A stretch of DNA of 64,000 bases from Pseudomonas fluorescens (GCF_003732425.1 NZ_MOBX01000013.1:1-64000); one strand, 5' to 3'. Shown: positions 36,901-45,983, counted from the first letter of the stretch. Notes: generated from the letters alone by a model not told the origin. Translations and numbers: made by a program.

Positions 36901-37392
36901 GAGCGCTTGCTGGACGAGGTCACACTCTTTCTGCACAAAGTCGAATCGCAGTTGTCCCATGAACGGCAGAAGATGCTCAAGACCGCGCGCAGCCGCGACA
37001 AGGTCTTCGAGGGTCGCAAAGTGCTGCTGGTGGACGACGATGTGCGCAACATCTTCGCCCTGACCAGCGCCCTGGAACACAAAGGCGCAGTCGTGGTGAT
37101 CGGCCGTAATGGCCGTGAGGCGATTGAGAAATTAAATGAAGTCGAGGACATTGACCTGGTGTTGATGGACGTGATGATGCCGGAAATGGACGGTTTTGAA
37201 GCCACCATTGAAATCCGCAAGGATCCGCGCTGGCGCAAACTGCCAATCATCGCGGTGACGGCCAAGGCCATGAAGGACGATCAGGAGCGCTGCCTGCAGG
37301 CTGGCGCCAACGATTATCTGGCCAAGCCCATCGACCTGGATCGGCTGTTCTCGTTGATTCGCGTGTGGTTACCGAAGATGGAACGCATTTAG
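33901..37392 (+). CDS. CHASE3-GAF hybrid histidine kinase with three receivers
   Basis: A 1163-residue inner-membrane kinase. Order: TM1 (about 20-45), periplasmic CHASE3 domain (VKLTVDLETGMRGFLLSGDE), TM2 (about 190-210), GAF domain (about 240-400), a long glutamine/glutamate-rich coiled coil (about 405-500), HisKA with FLANMSHELRTPLNSS, HATPase with NLLSNAVKFT and GGTGLGLSI, then three receivers (Asp in DAILLDMRLPD, MVIDLKLPDM and LVLMDVMMPEMDG). The middle receiver has an unusual IIIKGARSPE end. The ATG at 33901 has AAGG upstream. It overlaps the CheR gene and starts a five-gene plus-strand run. Confidence 0.93.
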   Translation: MSSPSTVDEQRFRKLLSRNISLPLGVGVLSAVFFVSLITYLLSVIQWVEHTDRVINNANEAVKLTVDLETGMRGFLLSGDEHFLDPYETAKPRIAVALSTLLELTADNPVQTDRLRRLQALQVEWSNYAQSMIDLQRSSGDYRGAVKAGRGKRLTDEIRKQFEDVIETEQVLRTTRNEDVRRTTIWSISLYLIFIAGISGLLAYIGRRDLVNLSDSYSATLNAQQASAERLEQQAWLRNGQTELAEQVLGQLTLNLLGRNILQFCAQYMGTAVAALYVREEHGGLKRVATYGFSREQEEQDQAIYSGEGIVGQVAQQARLIRLDSVPSDYFKVSSGLGEGLPHSVLVVPTSDDDRVNGVIELGFLRPLSDRDIELLELIAGNIGTSIEAARYRQRLQEVLAETQQLNEELQVQQEELKTANEELEEQSRILKESQAHLETQQVELEQTNEQLAEQAQTLAEQRDAMDLKNTELNQAQVQLEERAEELQRSSKYKSEFLANMSHELRTPLNSSLILAKLLAENPQDNLSAEQVKFAESIYSAGNDLLNLINDILDISKVEAGKLEVIPENTSVARLADGLRSVFEPLAADKQLTFSVDLQPGAPGMLYTDRQRLEQVIKNLLSNAVKFTEKGTVSLTIAGQPDDRIAFIVRDSGIGIAADQQESIFEAFRQADGTTNRKYGGTGLGLSISRDLATLLGGSISVSSTPGQGSVFTLVLPQQFDESNEVPFAPLTFTPPAAVVSAPVAPVVSPLAPVHIPRFADDRNKAPFSTRCILVVEDEPNFAHILYDLAHELGYQCLVAHGADEGYDLAKEFVPDAILLDMRLPDHSGLTVLQRLKEHAETRHIPVHVISVEDRVEAAMHMGAIGYAVKPTTREELKDVFARLEAKLTQKVKRVLLVEDDDLQRESIARLIGDEDIEITAVGLAQDALELLRTTIYDCMVIDLKLPDMLGNELLKRMSTEDICSFPPVIVYTGRNLTRDEEAELRKYSRSIIIKGARSPERLLDEVTLFLHKVESQLSHERQKMLKTARSRDKVFEGRKVLLVDDDVRNIFALTSALEHKGAVVVIGRNGREAIEKLNEVEDIDLVLMDVMMPEMDGFEATIEIRKDPRWRKLPIIAVTAKAMKDDQERCLQAGANDYLAKPIDLDRLFSLIRVWLPKMERI

Positions 37393-38225
37393 TGGAACGC
37401 AGTCACTCCGTGGAACGAAACAGCGAAATCGAATTGCGGCTGTTGATTGAGGCGATTTACCTCAAGTACAGCTATGACTTTCGCGATTACTCAGGCGCTT
37501 CGATCAAGCGCCGGGTGCAACACGCGTTGAGTCAGTTCGAGTGCGCGACCATTTCGGCGTTGCAGGAAAAAGTCCTGCATGACCCGACCGCGTTCATGCA
37601 ATTGCTGCAGTTGCTGACGATTCCGGTCAGCGAGATGTTTCGCGACCCGTCGCACTTTCTGGCGATTCGCAAGGAAGTCGTGCCGCTGCTCAGGACCTAT
37701 CCGTCGATCAAGATCTGGATCGCCGGATGCAGCACCGGCGAGGAGGTCTATTCGATGGCGATTCTGCTACGCGAAGAGGGCCTGCTTGATCGCACGATCA
37801 TCTACGCTACTGACATCAACCCACGCTCGCTGGACAAGGCCAAGCAAGGCATTTTCTCGATGGAGAACGTGCGTGCCTACACCGCCAACTACCAACAGGC
37901 AGGTGGTCAGTGTTCATTTGCCGACTATTACACCGCCGCCTATGGTTACGCGATTTTCGACAAGAGCCTGTGTGAAAACGTGACGTTCGCCGATCACAGC
38001 TTGGCCACCGACAGCGTGTTCTCCGAAACCCAATTGATTTCATGCCGCAACGTGCTGATCTACTTCAACAAGAAATTGCAGGATCGGGCGTTCGGGTTGT
38101 TCCATGAGTCACTTTGCCATCGCGGTTTTCTGGTGCTCGGCAGTAAAGAAACGCTGGATTTCTCCAGCTATGCCAACCAGTTCGAGCCATTGGTAAAACA
38201 AGAACGGATCTACCGAAAATCATGA
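37392..38225 (+). CDS. CheR-type methyltransferase
   Basis: About 277 residues with the CheR N-terminal helical domain, LTIPVSEMFRDPSHF, and the SAM-binding WIAGCSTGEEVYSMAILL, YATDIN and SCRNVLIYF motifs. It should methylate glutamates on a chemoreceptor or on the partner kinase. The GTG at 37392 overlaps the kinase stop (TAGTG) and is my choice; a second GTG at 37410 is possible. No chemoreceptor gene is in the window, so the target may be a local signalling protein. Confidence 0.9.
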   Translation: MERSHSVERNSEIELRLLIEAIYLKYSYDFRDYSGASIKRRVQHALSQFECATISALQEKVLHDPTAFMQLLQLLTIPVSEMFRDPSHFLAIRKEVVPLLRTYPSIKIWIAGCSTGEEVYSMAILLREEGLLDRTIIYATDINPRSLDKAKQGIFSMENVRAYTANYQQAGGQCSFADYYTAAYGYAIFDKSLCENVTFADHSLATDSVFSETQLISCRNVLIYFNKKLQDRAFGLFHESLCHRGFLVLGSKETLDFSSYANQFEPLVKQERIYRKS

Positions 38226-38815
38226 ACGACACCACGGATCTGCCTCGAATCGAGGCTATTGTGGTCGGTGCTTCGGCCGGTGGTGTCGAAGCATTGATGA
38301 ATCTGCTTGGCCCTCTGCGTAAGGGGTTTGTCTTGCCGATTATCATCGTGCTGCACTTGCCTGAAGAGCGCCGCAGCCAATTGGCCGAAGTGTTTGCCCG
38401 GCGTCTGGCGCTGCCGGTGGCAGAGGCCACGGACAAACAGGACATCGAGGCCGGCACGGTGTATTTTGCGACCCCCGGTTATCACCTGTCGGTGGAGCAG
38501 GATCGCAGTCTGTCCTTGAGCCTTGAGGAGCGCGTTCATCATTCCCGGCCATCGATCGATTACCTTTTCGAATCCGCTGCCGACGTCTACGGAACAAAAC
38601 TGGCTGCCGTGTTGCTGACCGGCGCCAACCACGATGGCGCGCGGGGTCTGGCGCAGGTCAAACGCCACGGCGGCCTGACCATCGTGCAAGACCCCGAAGA
38701 CGCTCAAGTCGCCACCATGCCTCTGGCAGCGCTGAAAATTCAGCCACCGGATCATGTCTTACCCATTCACGGCATCGGCCGTCTGCTAGTCGAGCTGGAA
38801 CGAATCGCATGCTGA
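38222..38815 (+). CDS. CheB-type methylesterase, no receiver
   Basis: A 197-residue CheB catalytic domain: nucleophile Ser in GASAGGVEAL, His in IVLHLPEERRSQ, Asp in LLTGANHDGARGL (normally GMGxDGA). It lacks the N-terminal receiver of true CheB, so it is not directly switched by phosphorylation in cis. Its ATG overlaps the CheR stop (ATGA), implying coupled synthesis. Confidence 0.9.
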   Translation: MNDTTDLPRIEAIVVGASAGGVEALMNLLGPLRKGFVLPIIIVLHLPEERRSQLAEVFARRLALPVAEATDKQDIEAGTVYFATPGYHLSVEQDRSLSLSLEERVHHSRPSIDYLFESAADVYGTKLAAVLLTGANHDGARGLAQVKRHGGLTIVQDPEDAQVATMPLAALKIQPPDHVLPIHGIGRLLVELERIAC

Positions 38816-40023
38816 GTAATATCCAGGCAAAACTGCTGATCGTCGACGATCTGCCAGAAAATCTGCTAGCTCTCGAAGCCCTGATCAAACGTGAAGACCG
38901 CACTGTTTATAAAGCGCTGTCGGCGGACGAAGCACTGTCACTGCTGCTGCAACATGAGTTCGCCATGGCCATTCTCGACGTGCAGATGCCTGGCATGAAC
39001 GGCTTTGAGCTGGCGGAGTTGATGCGCGGCACCGAGAAAACCAAGAACATCCCGATCATTTTCGTCAGCGCCGCCGGCCGTGAATTGAACTACGCGTTCA
39101 AAGGCTACGAAAGCGGCGCGGTGGATTTCCTGCACAAGCCGCTGGACATCCACGCGGTCAAGAGCAAGGTCAACGTGTTTGTCGACCTGTATCGCCAAAG
39201 CAAAGCCATGAAGCAACAGGTCGAAGCCCTGGAGCAGGCCCGCCGCGAGCAGGAAGCACTGCTGCAACAGTTGCAGAGCACCCAACGGGAACTTGAGCAA
39301 GCGGTGCGGATGCGCGATGACTTCATGTCCATCGTCGCTCACGAAGTGCGCACGCCGCTCAACGGTCTGATACTTGAAACCCAATTGCGCAAGATGCACC
39401 TGGCGCGGGACAACGCTGCGGCGTTCACCCTCGACAAGATGCACGCCATGGTCGATCGCGACGAGCGGCAGATCAAAAGTCTGATCCGGCTGATAGAGGA
39501 CATGCTCGACGTCTCGCGGATCCGTACCGGCAAGCTGTCGATCCGCCCGAGCCGTTTTGATCTGGTGCAGTTGGTGAGCAATCTGCTGCAGAATTTCGCG
39601 CAGCAGATCGAGGCGGCGGAAACCACCGTTTCCTTCGAAGCGGAGCATCCGGTGGAGGGTTGTTGGGATGAGTTCCGCATCGAGCAGGTCATTTCCAATC
39701 TGTTGACCAATGCCTTGCGTTACGGCGGCAGAAGCCCGATTCAGGTACGCGTCTACCGTCAGGGCAACCAGGCGCGGGTCGAGGTTCAGGACCACGGAAT
39801 CGGCATCAGCGCAGAGAACCAGAAGCGCATTTTCCAACAGTTCGAACGGGTCTCCGCCAAGACAGTAGTGGCCGGTCTTGGGCTGGGTCTGTTCATTTCC
39901 GAGCAGATCGTCACCGCCCATGGCGGCTCCATCGTCGTCGAGAGTGAAATCAACGAGGGCGCCCTGTTTCGCGTTTGTCTGCCGGTCGAGGAAAACGGCA
40001 CATCCGACGCAACCTCTGAGTGA
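38809..40023 (+). CDS. Receiver-histidine kinase hybrid
   Basis: A 404-residue cytoplasmic protein: N-terminal receiver (LLIVDDLPENLLA, Asp in MAILDVQMPGMNG, Lys in FLHKPLD), a short coiled coil (about 135-165), HisKA with MSIVAHEVRTPLNG, HATPase with NLLTNALRYGG, DHGIGI and GLGLGLFISEQI. Receiver-first kinases often act as phosphorelay intermediates downstream of a CheR/CheB-linked sensor. The start overlaps the end of cheB by seven bases. Confidence 0.92.
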   Translation: MLSNIQAKLLIVDDLPENLLALEALIKREDRTVYKALSADEALSLLLQHEFAMAILDVQMPGMNGFELAELMRGTEKTKNIPIIFVSAAGRELNYAFKGYESGAVDFLHKPLDIHAVKSKVNVFVDLYRQSKAMKQQVEALEQARREQEALLQQLQSTQRELEQAVRMRDDFMSIVAHEVRTPLNGLILETQLRKMHLARDNAAAFTLDKMHAMVDRDERQIKSLIRLIEDMLDVSRIRTGKLSIRPSRFDLVQLVSNLLQNFAQQIEAAETTVSFEAEHPVEGCWDEFRIEQVISNLLTNALRYGGRSPIQVRVYRQGNQARVEVQDHGIGISAENQKRIFQQFERVSAKTVVAGLGLGLFISEQIVTAHGGSIVVESEINEGALFRVCLPVEENGTSDATSE

Positions 40024-40067
40024 CCGCACGGTCGTATCAGCAGCTATTGACCGAACAAAGGCTTCCC

Positions 40068-40445
40068 ATGAGCGTAGATGCACAAGATGTAGTACTCGTC
40101 GTCGAGGACGAACCGGTTATCTTGATGATCCTGACGGATTACCTGTCAGGGCAGGGATATCGCGTGTTGCAGGCCGAAAATGGCGAGCAGGCGTTCGAGA
40201 TTCTGGCGAGCAAGCCACATCTGGACATGTTGATCACCGATTTTCGCCTGCCTGGCGGGATTTCCGGCGTGCAGATCGCCGAGCCTGCGGTAAAGCTGCG
40301 TCCCGATCTGAAGGTGATTTTCATCAGCGGTTATCCGCAGGAAATACGCGAGACCGGCAGTCCGATCACGCGCAAGGCGCCGATTCTGGAAAAACCGTTT
40401 GATCTGGATGTGTTGCAGGAAAAGATTCAGGAACTGCTGGCCTGA
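40068..40445 (+). CDS. Single-domain response regulator
   Basis: A 125-residue receiver: VVEDEPV, phospho-acceptor in MLITDFRLPGG, ISGYPQE and ILEKPFD. There is no output domain. AAGG six bases before the ATG at 40068 supports this start, though the frame is open back to 40020 and would overlap the kinase. It is the last gene of the plus-strand run and likely receives phosphate from it. Confidence 0.88.
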   Translation: MSVDAQDVVLVVEDEPVILMILTDYLSGQGYRVLQAENGEQAFEILASKPHLDMLITDFRLPGGISGVQIAEPAVKLRPDLKVIFISGYPQEIRETGSPITRKAPILEKPFDLDVLQEKIQELLA

Positions 40446-40455
40446 AATCTCGCAG

Positions 40456-40508
40456 GCGCTGCCGAAGGCTGCGATCTTTGTAACCCGCAGCCTTCGGCAG
40501 CTCCTACA
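40456..40508. repeat. REP palindrome
   Basis: GCTGCCGAAGGCTGCG and CGCAGCCTTCGGCAGC with a short centre, between the convergent receiver and hybrid kinase genes. It may act as a bidirectional transcript end. Confidence 0.8.
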
Positions 40509-40527
40509 GGTTCAGCGTTTCAACGTT

Positions 40528-42198
40528 TCAGCTTTTGATCATCTCCCGCACCTTGGCGGTCAGCAGGTCAAACGTGAACGGTTTGGTGATCATCTGCATG
40601 CCCGAATCGAGAAACCCGCCACGCACCGCCGCGTGCTCGGCGTATCCGGTGATAAACAAGACCTTCAGACCTGGCCGGTATTGACGGCCAACCTCTGCCA
40701 GTTGCCGGCCGTTCATGCCCGGTAGACCGACATCACTGATCAGCAGATCGATGCGCTGCGTCGAATTCAGAATCGGCACGGCGCTGTCGGCATCCCAGGC
40801 TTCGACAAAGGCATAACCCAACTCGCCGAGTACCGCGCAAACCAGCACGCGCACGGCCGGGTCGTCTTCGACGATCAGCACGGTTTCGCCGTGAAGCGCC
40901 TCCGGCAGTTGTTGAACATCGGGGGCGGGGATGGCCAGCTCTTCACCACGAAAGCGCGGCAGGTAAAGTCTGACTGTGGTGCCTTCATCGATCTCGCTGT
41001 CGATCGAGACATGCCCGCGTGACTGCTTGCTGAAACCGTAGATCATCGACAGGCCCAGCCCCGTGCCCTGGCCGATCGGTTTGGTGGTGAAAAACGGATC
41101 GAACGCACGGTTGACGACACTTTGTGGCATGCCGCTGCCGTTGTCGGTGACGCTGAGCATCACGTAATCACCGGGTTCGAGGTTGTTGTAGGCCTCGGTG
41201 AAGCCGCGATTGAGCACCTGATTGCTGGTCTCGACTACCAGTTTGCCGCCGTCGGGCATGGCATCGCGGGCATTGATCACCAGGTTGAGCAGGGCGCTTT
41301 CCAGCTGATTGGGATCCGCTTCCGCAACCCACAACTTGTCGTTGAGGCGCATGTCCAGCTGAATGCTTTCATTAAGGCTGCGTTGCAGCAACTCGCCCAT
41401 GGACAGCACCAGAGTGTTCATTTGCACGGCTTTGGAATCGAGCGACTGCCGCCGTGAAAACGCCAGCAAACGGTGAGTCAGGCCGGCGGCGCGATTGGCC
41501 GAGGTCACCCCCAGATCAATCAAGCTGTCGAGGTCGTCCGTACGACCACGGGCCAGACGCCGGCGCAACAATTCGAGGCTACCAATGATGCCGGTGAGCA
41601 TGTTGTTGAAGTCGTGGGCGATACCGCCGGTAAGTTGGCCAACCGCTTCCATTTTCTGCGACTGGCGCAGCGCTTCTTCGTTATGGCGAAGTTGTGCGGT
41701 GCGTTCCTCGACCTGCTGTTCCAGGGTTTCCAGGGTCGACTGCAGACGTCGTTCACTTTCACTCAGGTCGATCAACCGGTCGCGGGCCTCGTACTGTCGT
41801 CGGCGCCCGCGCAGCGCTGCGGAGACCATACTGACCAGTGTCGCGGGATGAAACGGTCGTTCCAGGAATGTGACGTTACCCAGCAGATCGCTCAGGCGTG
41901 AGGAGGGGCCTTGTTCCTGACCACCGTGATGGGTCAACAGCACAATCGGCAGATCCGACCAGGCTGGCTGCTGTTCCAGATAATGGAACAGCGCTTCCAG
42001 TTCTGGCCCGCGCAAGGCTTCGGCGGCGACCAGCAACAGACCGGCACCGATTTCAAGTTCCGTACACAGCGAACTCAGAGTAGGCGTTACGACGCCGCCG
42101 TAACCCGCCTCGTTGAGGATCATCAGCGCAATCTGGCTGTCGCGACCCACGGGCGCGAGAATCAGCGCCCGTTCGGCCAGCGGCACTTGAACCGTCAC
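40528..42198 (-). CDS. Soluble hybrid histidine kinase
   Basis: A 556-residue cytoplasmic kinase. The N-terminal about 130 residues look like a degenerate receiver ([28 protein letters not shown]) lacking the usual acidic pair. Then comes a coiled coil (about 145-180), HisKA with [15 protein letters not shown], HATPase with [14 protein letters not shown] and [12 protein letters not shown], and a C-terminal receiver (VLIVEDDPA, Asp in [17 protein letters not shown]). Its start overlaps the end of the KaiC-like gene as ATGA-type, so the two are co-translated and probably partners. Confidence 0.92.
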   Translation of the reverse strand: MTVQVPLAERALILAPVGRDSQIALMILNEAGYGGVVTPTLSSLCTELEIGAGLLLVAAEALRGPELEALFHYLEQQPAWSDLPIVLLTHHGGQEQGPSSRLSDLLGNVTFLERPFHPATLVSMVSAALRGRRRQYEARDRLIDLSESERRLQSTLETLEQQVEERTAQLRHNEEALRQSQKMEAVGQLTGGIAHDFNNMLTGIIGSLELLRRRLARGRTDDLDSLIDLGVTSANRAAGLTHRLLAFSRRQSLDSKAVQMNTLVLSMGELLQRSLNESIQLDMRLNDKLWVAEADPNQLESALLNLVINARDAMPDGGKLVVETSNQVLNRGFTEAYNNLEPGDYVMLSVTDNGSGMPQSVVNRAFDPFFTTKPIGQGTGLGLSMIYGFSKQSRGHVSIDSEIDEGTTVRLYLPRFRGEELAIPAPDVQQLPEALHGETVLIVEDDPAVRVLVCAVLGELGYAFVEAWDADSAVPILNSTQRIDLLISDVGLPGMNGRQLAEVGRQYRPGLKVLFITGYAEHAAVRGGFLDSGMQMITKPFTFDLLTAKVREMIKS

Positions 42199-43697
42199 AA
42201 GCGCTCTTCCTGCAGCAACGGATTGCTCGCGCCGAGGTAGGTGGGGACGCCGCGCAATACGCCCTGAAAGGCTTCCAGCGGTTCGCCGATGGTCATGCCT
42301 TGTGTGGAAATGCGGTATTCACGAATGGTCGATTCGTGGCTGCCGGTGCGTTTCTTGATGATCGAGATCGCGCGACGGACTTTGCCCAGCGCTTCGAAGT
42401 AGCGCAACAGGATCACCGTGTCAGCCAGATAAGTAATGTCGACCGGCGCTTGCATATCGCCGACCAGACCATGCTGGGCGACCGTCATGAACGTCGCCGC
42501 GCCTTTGCGGTTCAGGTACAACAACAGTTCGTGCATGTGCAGCACCAGCGCATTTTCTTCCGGCATTGCCGCCTGATAGCCGTTGATGCTGTCGATGACC
42601 ACGGTTTTGATTTGTCCTTCATCGACGCAGCGCCGCACGCGGTGGGAGAACTCGCCCGGCGACAGTTCGGCGGCGTCGACCTGTTCGATCAACAGATTGC
42701 CGGTGGCTTGCAGGGCCTTGAGGTCGATGCCAATGTTCTTCATGCGCTCAAACAGCAGGCCCAGCTCTTCATCGAAGATAAACAGTGCGGCTTTCTCGCC
42801 ACGGAGCACGGCAGCTGCGGCGAAGATCATCGAGATCAGCGATTTACCGGTACCGGCAGGGCCGAGGATCAGCGTACTGGAACCAGTCTCGATGCCGCCG
42901 CCGAGCAGCGCGTCCAATTCCGGGATGCCGCTGGACAGTTGCAGGCGCGCATAGTCGCCACGGTGTTCGGCCGCCACCAGACGGGGGAACACATGCACGC
43001 CATCGCCCATGATGGTGAAGTCGTGGAAACCGCCGCGATACTTTTGCCCGCGATACTTGACCACCCGCACGCGCCGCCGCTCGGCGCCGTAATTGGGCGT
43101 CAGTTCTTCGAGGCGAATCACCCCGTGAGCCACGCTGTGCACGGTTTTGTCGAGGGACTCGGTGGTCAGGTCGTCAAGCAGCAGCACCGTGGCGTTATAG
43201 CGCACGAAGTAATGCTTGATGGCCAGAATCTGCCGGCGATAACGCAACGAACTTTGCGCCAACAGGCGGATCTCGGACAGGCTGTCGAGCACTACCCGCG
43301 TCGGCTTGAAGCGTTCGACCGCTTCGAAAATCTGCTTGGTGGCTTCGCCCAGTTCCAGGTCGGAGGAATACAACAGACTCTGCTGGTGTTCAGCATTGAG
43401 CAGGCTTTCCGGAGGCGTGAGCTCGAAGATCTTGATGTTGTCATCCAGCGTCCAGCCGTGGGACAACGCCCCTTGCCTTAGTTCGCGCTCGGTTTCCGAG
43501 AGCGTGATGTACAACGAGCGTTCGCCGGCTTTCGCGCCGGCCAGGAGAAAATGCAAAGCGACCGTGGTTTTGCCGGTTCCGGGTTCGCCCTCCAGCAAGA
43601 AAACATGACCGCGAGACAGGCCACCGGCCAGGATATCGTCCAGACCTCCAATGCCGGTAGCGGCTTTCGCACTGTTCAACTCGTTAGAAGTAGACAA
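42195..43697 (-). CDS. KaiC-like tandem RecA ATPase
   Basis: A protein of about 500 residues with two KaiC domains. Domain 1 has Walker A GEPGTGKTT with LYITLSETERELRQG; domain 2 has GPAGTGKSL with FIFDEELGLLFERM. No KaiA or KaiB gene is nearby, so a circadian oscillator is not implied; bacterial KaiC relatives in Proteobacteria act in stress or kinase signalling. I prefer the TTG start at 43697 (SD-like GAGGG seven bases before it), which gives the STSNELNSAKAATG N-terminus; an ATG at 43712 lacks a ribosome site. It overlaps the hybrid kinase gene downstream. Confidence 0.9.
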   Translation of the reverse strand: MSTSNELNSAKAATGIGGLDDILAGGLSRGHVFLLEGEPGTGKTTVALHFLLAGAKAGERSLYITLSETERELRQGALSHGWTLDDNIKIFELTPPESLLNAEHQQSLLYSSDLELGEATKQIFEAVERFKPTRVVLDSLSEIRLLAQSSLRYRRQILAIKHYFVRYNATVLLLDDLTTESLDKTVHSVAHGVIRLEELTPNYGAERRRVRVVKYRGQKYRGGFHDFTIMGDGVHVFPRLVAAEHRGDYARLQLSSGIPELDALLGGGIETGSSTLILGPAGTGKSLISMIFAAAAVLRGEKAALFIFDEELGLLFERMKNIGIDLKALQATGNLLIEQVDAAELSPGEFSHRVRRCVDEGQIKTVVIDSINGYQAAMPEENALVLHMHELLLYLNRKGAATFMTVAQHGLVGDMQAPVDITYLADTVILLRYFEALGKVRRAISIIKKRTGSHESTIREYRISTQGMTIGEPLEAFQGVLRGVPTYLGASNPLLQEERL

Positions 43698-43828
43698 AAA
43701 TTGCCCTCTCATGACTAAGGGAAGCGAGGCCGCCAACGAATTGAACGGCCTGAATACCTTGACCTTGCGGCGTGATGGCAGTTCCGAAATTCCTTACCGG
43801 ATGTCTCAAACGAGCTGTCGAAAGTGGT

Positions 43829-44884
43829 TCAGAGGCCTTGCTGCAACGCGGGATCATCGGGGTTCAACTGCTCCAGTTGCGCCAGCAGAATCTGCACGTT
43901 CTGCAGTTGTCCGCTTTCCTTCCAGTAGTTGATCAGCAAGACCCGCGCCTTGCGGTCGGCGGGATGGCGCTGAACGATTTCCTGCAGCTGCTTCTGCGCC
44001 GCTTCCAGTTCTTCGGCGCTGTGCAGGGTGGTGGCGAGGTCGTAGCGGTAATCCTTGTTGTCCGGCTCAAGCTCGACGGCTTTGGACAAACCGAGCAGGG
44101 CGTATTCGCGCTGATCGTGGTGCAACAGCCAAAGCCCCAGGGCATGTTGCAGGTAGGCAGAATCAGGTTGTGCCTTGAGTTGCTGGCCCAGCAGTTGCCG
44201 GGCGGCGTCGGTTTGACCCTGGCGGTCGAGGACATCGATCTGCATCACCAGTGCCTGCAGATTGCCGGGTTCCAGACGCAGGGTATTGTCCAGCGCGTCC
44301 TGCGCCTCTTTGAGTTCGGCATTGTGCAGATGCAGTCGCGCCAGTTGCGCGTAGTTGGCGGCGCTTTCCGGCTGCGCCTTGAGCGTTTGTTCCCAGCCGT
44401 CGATCGCCTGTTGCAGCGGCGCGAAATACAGGCCCAGTTCGTCCGGAGTCAAGCCAAGCAGGGCATTGACCGCGGCAAAGCGTACGGTTTGATCCTCATC
44501 CTCAAGCATTGGCCCGAACAGCAAACTGCGTTGCCCGCCCGGCACCAGTCCCACCACGCTTCTGATCGCCGCCAGCCGCACGGCGGGGGATTCGTTCTGC
44601 AGGTCTGTGTCGGCCAGTTTCAACGCCTGGGGGCTCGGATAATTGGGTAACTCGCCATGCAGCCACACACGGCGCTTGACCGAGATGTCCGGCCGGCCCA
44701 ACTGTTGATACAACTGGCGTGCCGCGCCCGGTTGCCCCTTACGCGCGGCATCGAGCGCTTCGCTGTAGCCGTGTTTGATTGCATCGGGGACGACCGGGGC
44801 GGTGCTGCGCAGCCACAACCAGGCCACGAGGACGACAAGCACAAGGCCCAGGCTGATAAGCAGATAGCGGCGAGACTGAGGCAT
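43829..44884 (-). CDS. Membrane-anchored TPR/HEAT repeat protein
   Basis: A 351-residue protein with one N-terminal membrane helix (LLISLGLVLVVLVAWLWL), a middle segment with HEAT-like helices (AAIRSVVGLVPGG, RFAAVNALLGL) and at least four TPR units (AANYAQLARLHLHNAELKEA, AYLQHALGLWLLHHDQREYALL, NKDYRYDLATTLHSAEELEA). It is presumably a periplasm- or cytoplasm-facing scaffold; no partner is evident. GGAAA precedes the ATG at 44884. Its function is unknown. Confidence 0.75.
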   Translation of the reverse strand: MPQSRRYLLISLGLVLVVLVAWLWLRSTAPVVPDAIKHGYSEALDAARKGQPGAARQLYQQLGRPDISVKRRVWLHGELPNYPSPQALKLADTDLQNESPAVRLAAIRSVVGLVPGGQRSLLFGPMLEDEDQTVRFAAVNALLGLTPDELGLYFAPLQQAIDGWEQTLKAQPESAANYAQLARLHLHNAELKEAQDALDNTLRLEPGNLQALVMQIDVLDRQGQTDAARQLLGQQLKAQPDSAYLQHALGLWLLHHDQREYALLGLSKAVELEPDNKDYRYDLATTLHSAEELEAAQKQLQEIVQRHPADRKARVLLINYWKESGQLQNVQILLAQLEQLNPDDPALQQGL

Positions 44885-45042
44885 GCAGGTTTCCGAAACA
44901 GGCGTTCTTGAGCAGAGCGGCAAGCTTCGGTCAGCTCGGGCCATGAGTCAAACCCTTGCATGCGAATCGCCCTACAAACTGCGTCGACTCAGTTACCCGT
45001 CAGGCTTTCGATGCAGTGTCTACGCTTGCAGAAGTCGCTTCG

Positions 45043-45720
45043 ATGAGTGTGCCCATGCAAGCCCTGTTCAATTACTTCAAGGCCGTGATCCACCCCGGTC
45101 AGGCTGTCCTGCTGTTTGCCCTGCGCACCATAGCGGCGGGGTTGCTGACGTTGTATCTGGCATTTTTGTTCGATCTCGATCAGCCCAAGTGGTCGATCAT
45201 GGCGGTGGTCATTGTCAGCCAGCCGTTGGCCGGGATGGCGCTGGCACGCAGTTTCGGTCAGGTAATCGGCACGACCCTCAGGGCAGCGGTGGCGGTGTTG
45301 ATCATGGCGATTTTTCCGCAGGCTCCGTTGCCCTTCATCGCCACCCTGGCCCTGTGGCTGGCGTTGTGTACGGCAGGCGGTACGTTGCTGCGTTACACCA
45401 GTTCGCAAGCGTTTGTGCTCAGTGGTTATACCGCTGTAGTCGTGGCGTTGTTGGCGATCCCGGACCAGGACGGCACGTTTCTGTTGGCGGTTACCCGCGT
45501 TACCGAAACCTTGCTGGCCGTAGCGTGCGTATGTGTGGTCAGCCTGCTGACGGCACGCCCGCAAGCCGTGGCCAAGGGCTATTTCGCCAAAGTCGATCAG
45601 GTGATCAAACTGGCTGCCAGCCACGCTGCGGCAGTGCTTCGCACGGAAGAAAGCGAGGCCGGGTTCCAGCGCCGGGCAGTCGGCTGCTGGCCAATATCAA
45701 CCCGAGTTACACGTGGGTGA
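45043..45720 (+). pseudogene. Truncated FUSC-family efflux gene
   Basis: About 225 codons. The first about 210 residues are a good FUSC/aromatic-acid exporter N-terminus with several helices (AVLLFALRTIAAGLLTLYLAFL, WSIMAVVIVSQPL, RVTETLLAVACVCVVSLL), while the family is normally 650 or more residues. From about 45670 the frame runs into sequence of a different gene and ends 225 codons in. So the C-terminal two-thirds is missing. The N-terminal part might still be made as a membrane fragment. Confidence 0.8.
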
Positions 45721-45827
45721 AACTCGCGCAGCGGGTGCCGGTGCGGATCGAGATCGATGGCGACTACGCTGGCAAAAACCGCCTGCGTGCAGGGACCACG
45801 GCCACCGTCACTGTTCTGGAAAACTGA
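45680..45827 (+). pseudogene. HlyD-family periplasmic adaptor, C-terminal remnant
   Basis: In a different frame from the FUSC fragment, the sequence encodes LLANINPSYTWVKLAQRVPVRIEI to ATVTVLEN, the typical last 47 residues of an HlyD/AaeA-type membrane fusion protein. A normal FUSC operon has this adaptor gene downstream, so a deletion of several hundred codons has joined the two genes. Confidence 0.8.
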
Positions 45828-45832
45828 TCCCT

Positions 45833-45915
45833 GTAGGAGCTGCCGAAGGCTGCGATCTTTTGATCTGCTCTTTTAAAGGCAAGTCAAAAGATCGCTACCT
45901 TCGGCAGCTCCTACA
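45833..45915. repeat. REP palindrome
   Basis: TGTAGGAGCTGCCGAAGGCTGCGATCTTTTGAT and its inverse around an AT-rich centre, following the fused efflux remnant. Confidence 0.85.
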
Positions 45916-45951
45916 GGGGAACAGTGGCGTTCGGGTGATGTGGCGAGGCAT

Positions 45952-45983
45952 AAAAAAACCCCGCGACCGAATGATACGCGGGG
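45952..45983 (-). terminator. Rho-independent terminator of mexEF-oprN
   Basis: On the minus strand CCCCGCG, an 11-base loop and CGCGGGG form a seven-base stem followed by seven Ts. It lies about 50 bases after the oprN stop. Confidence 0.9.

Noticed and set aside
42300-43481. Long plus-strand frame opposite the KaiC-like gene
   Set aside because: Antisense frame kept open by codon bias; the minus-strand KaiC domains are unambiguous.
42195-43697. A circadian clock locus
   Set aside because: Only KaiC-like is present; no KaiA or KaiB is nearby and the genetic context is two-component signalling.
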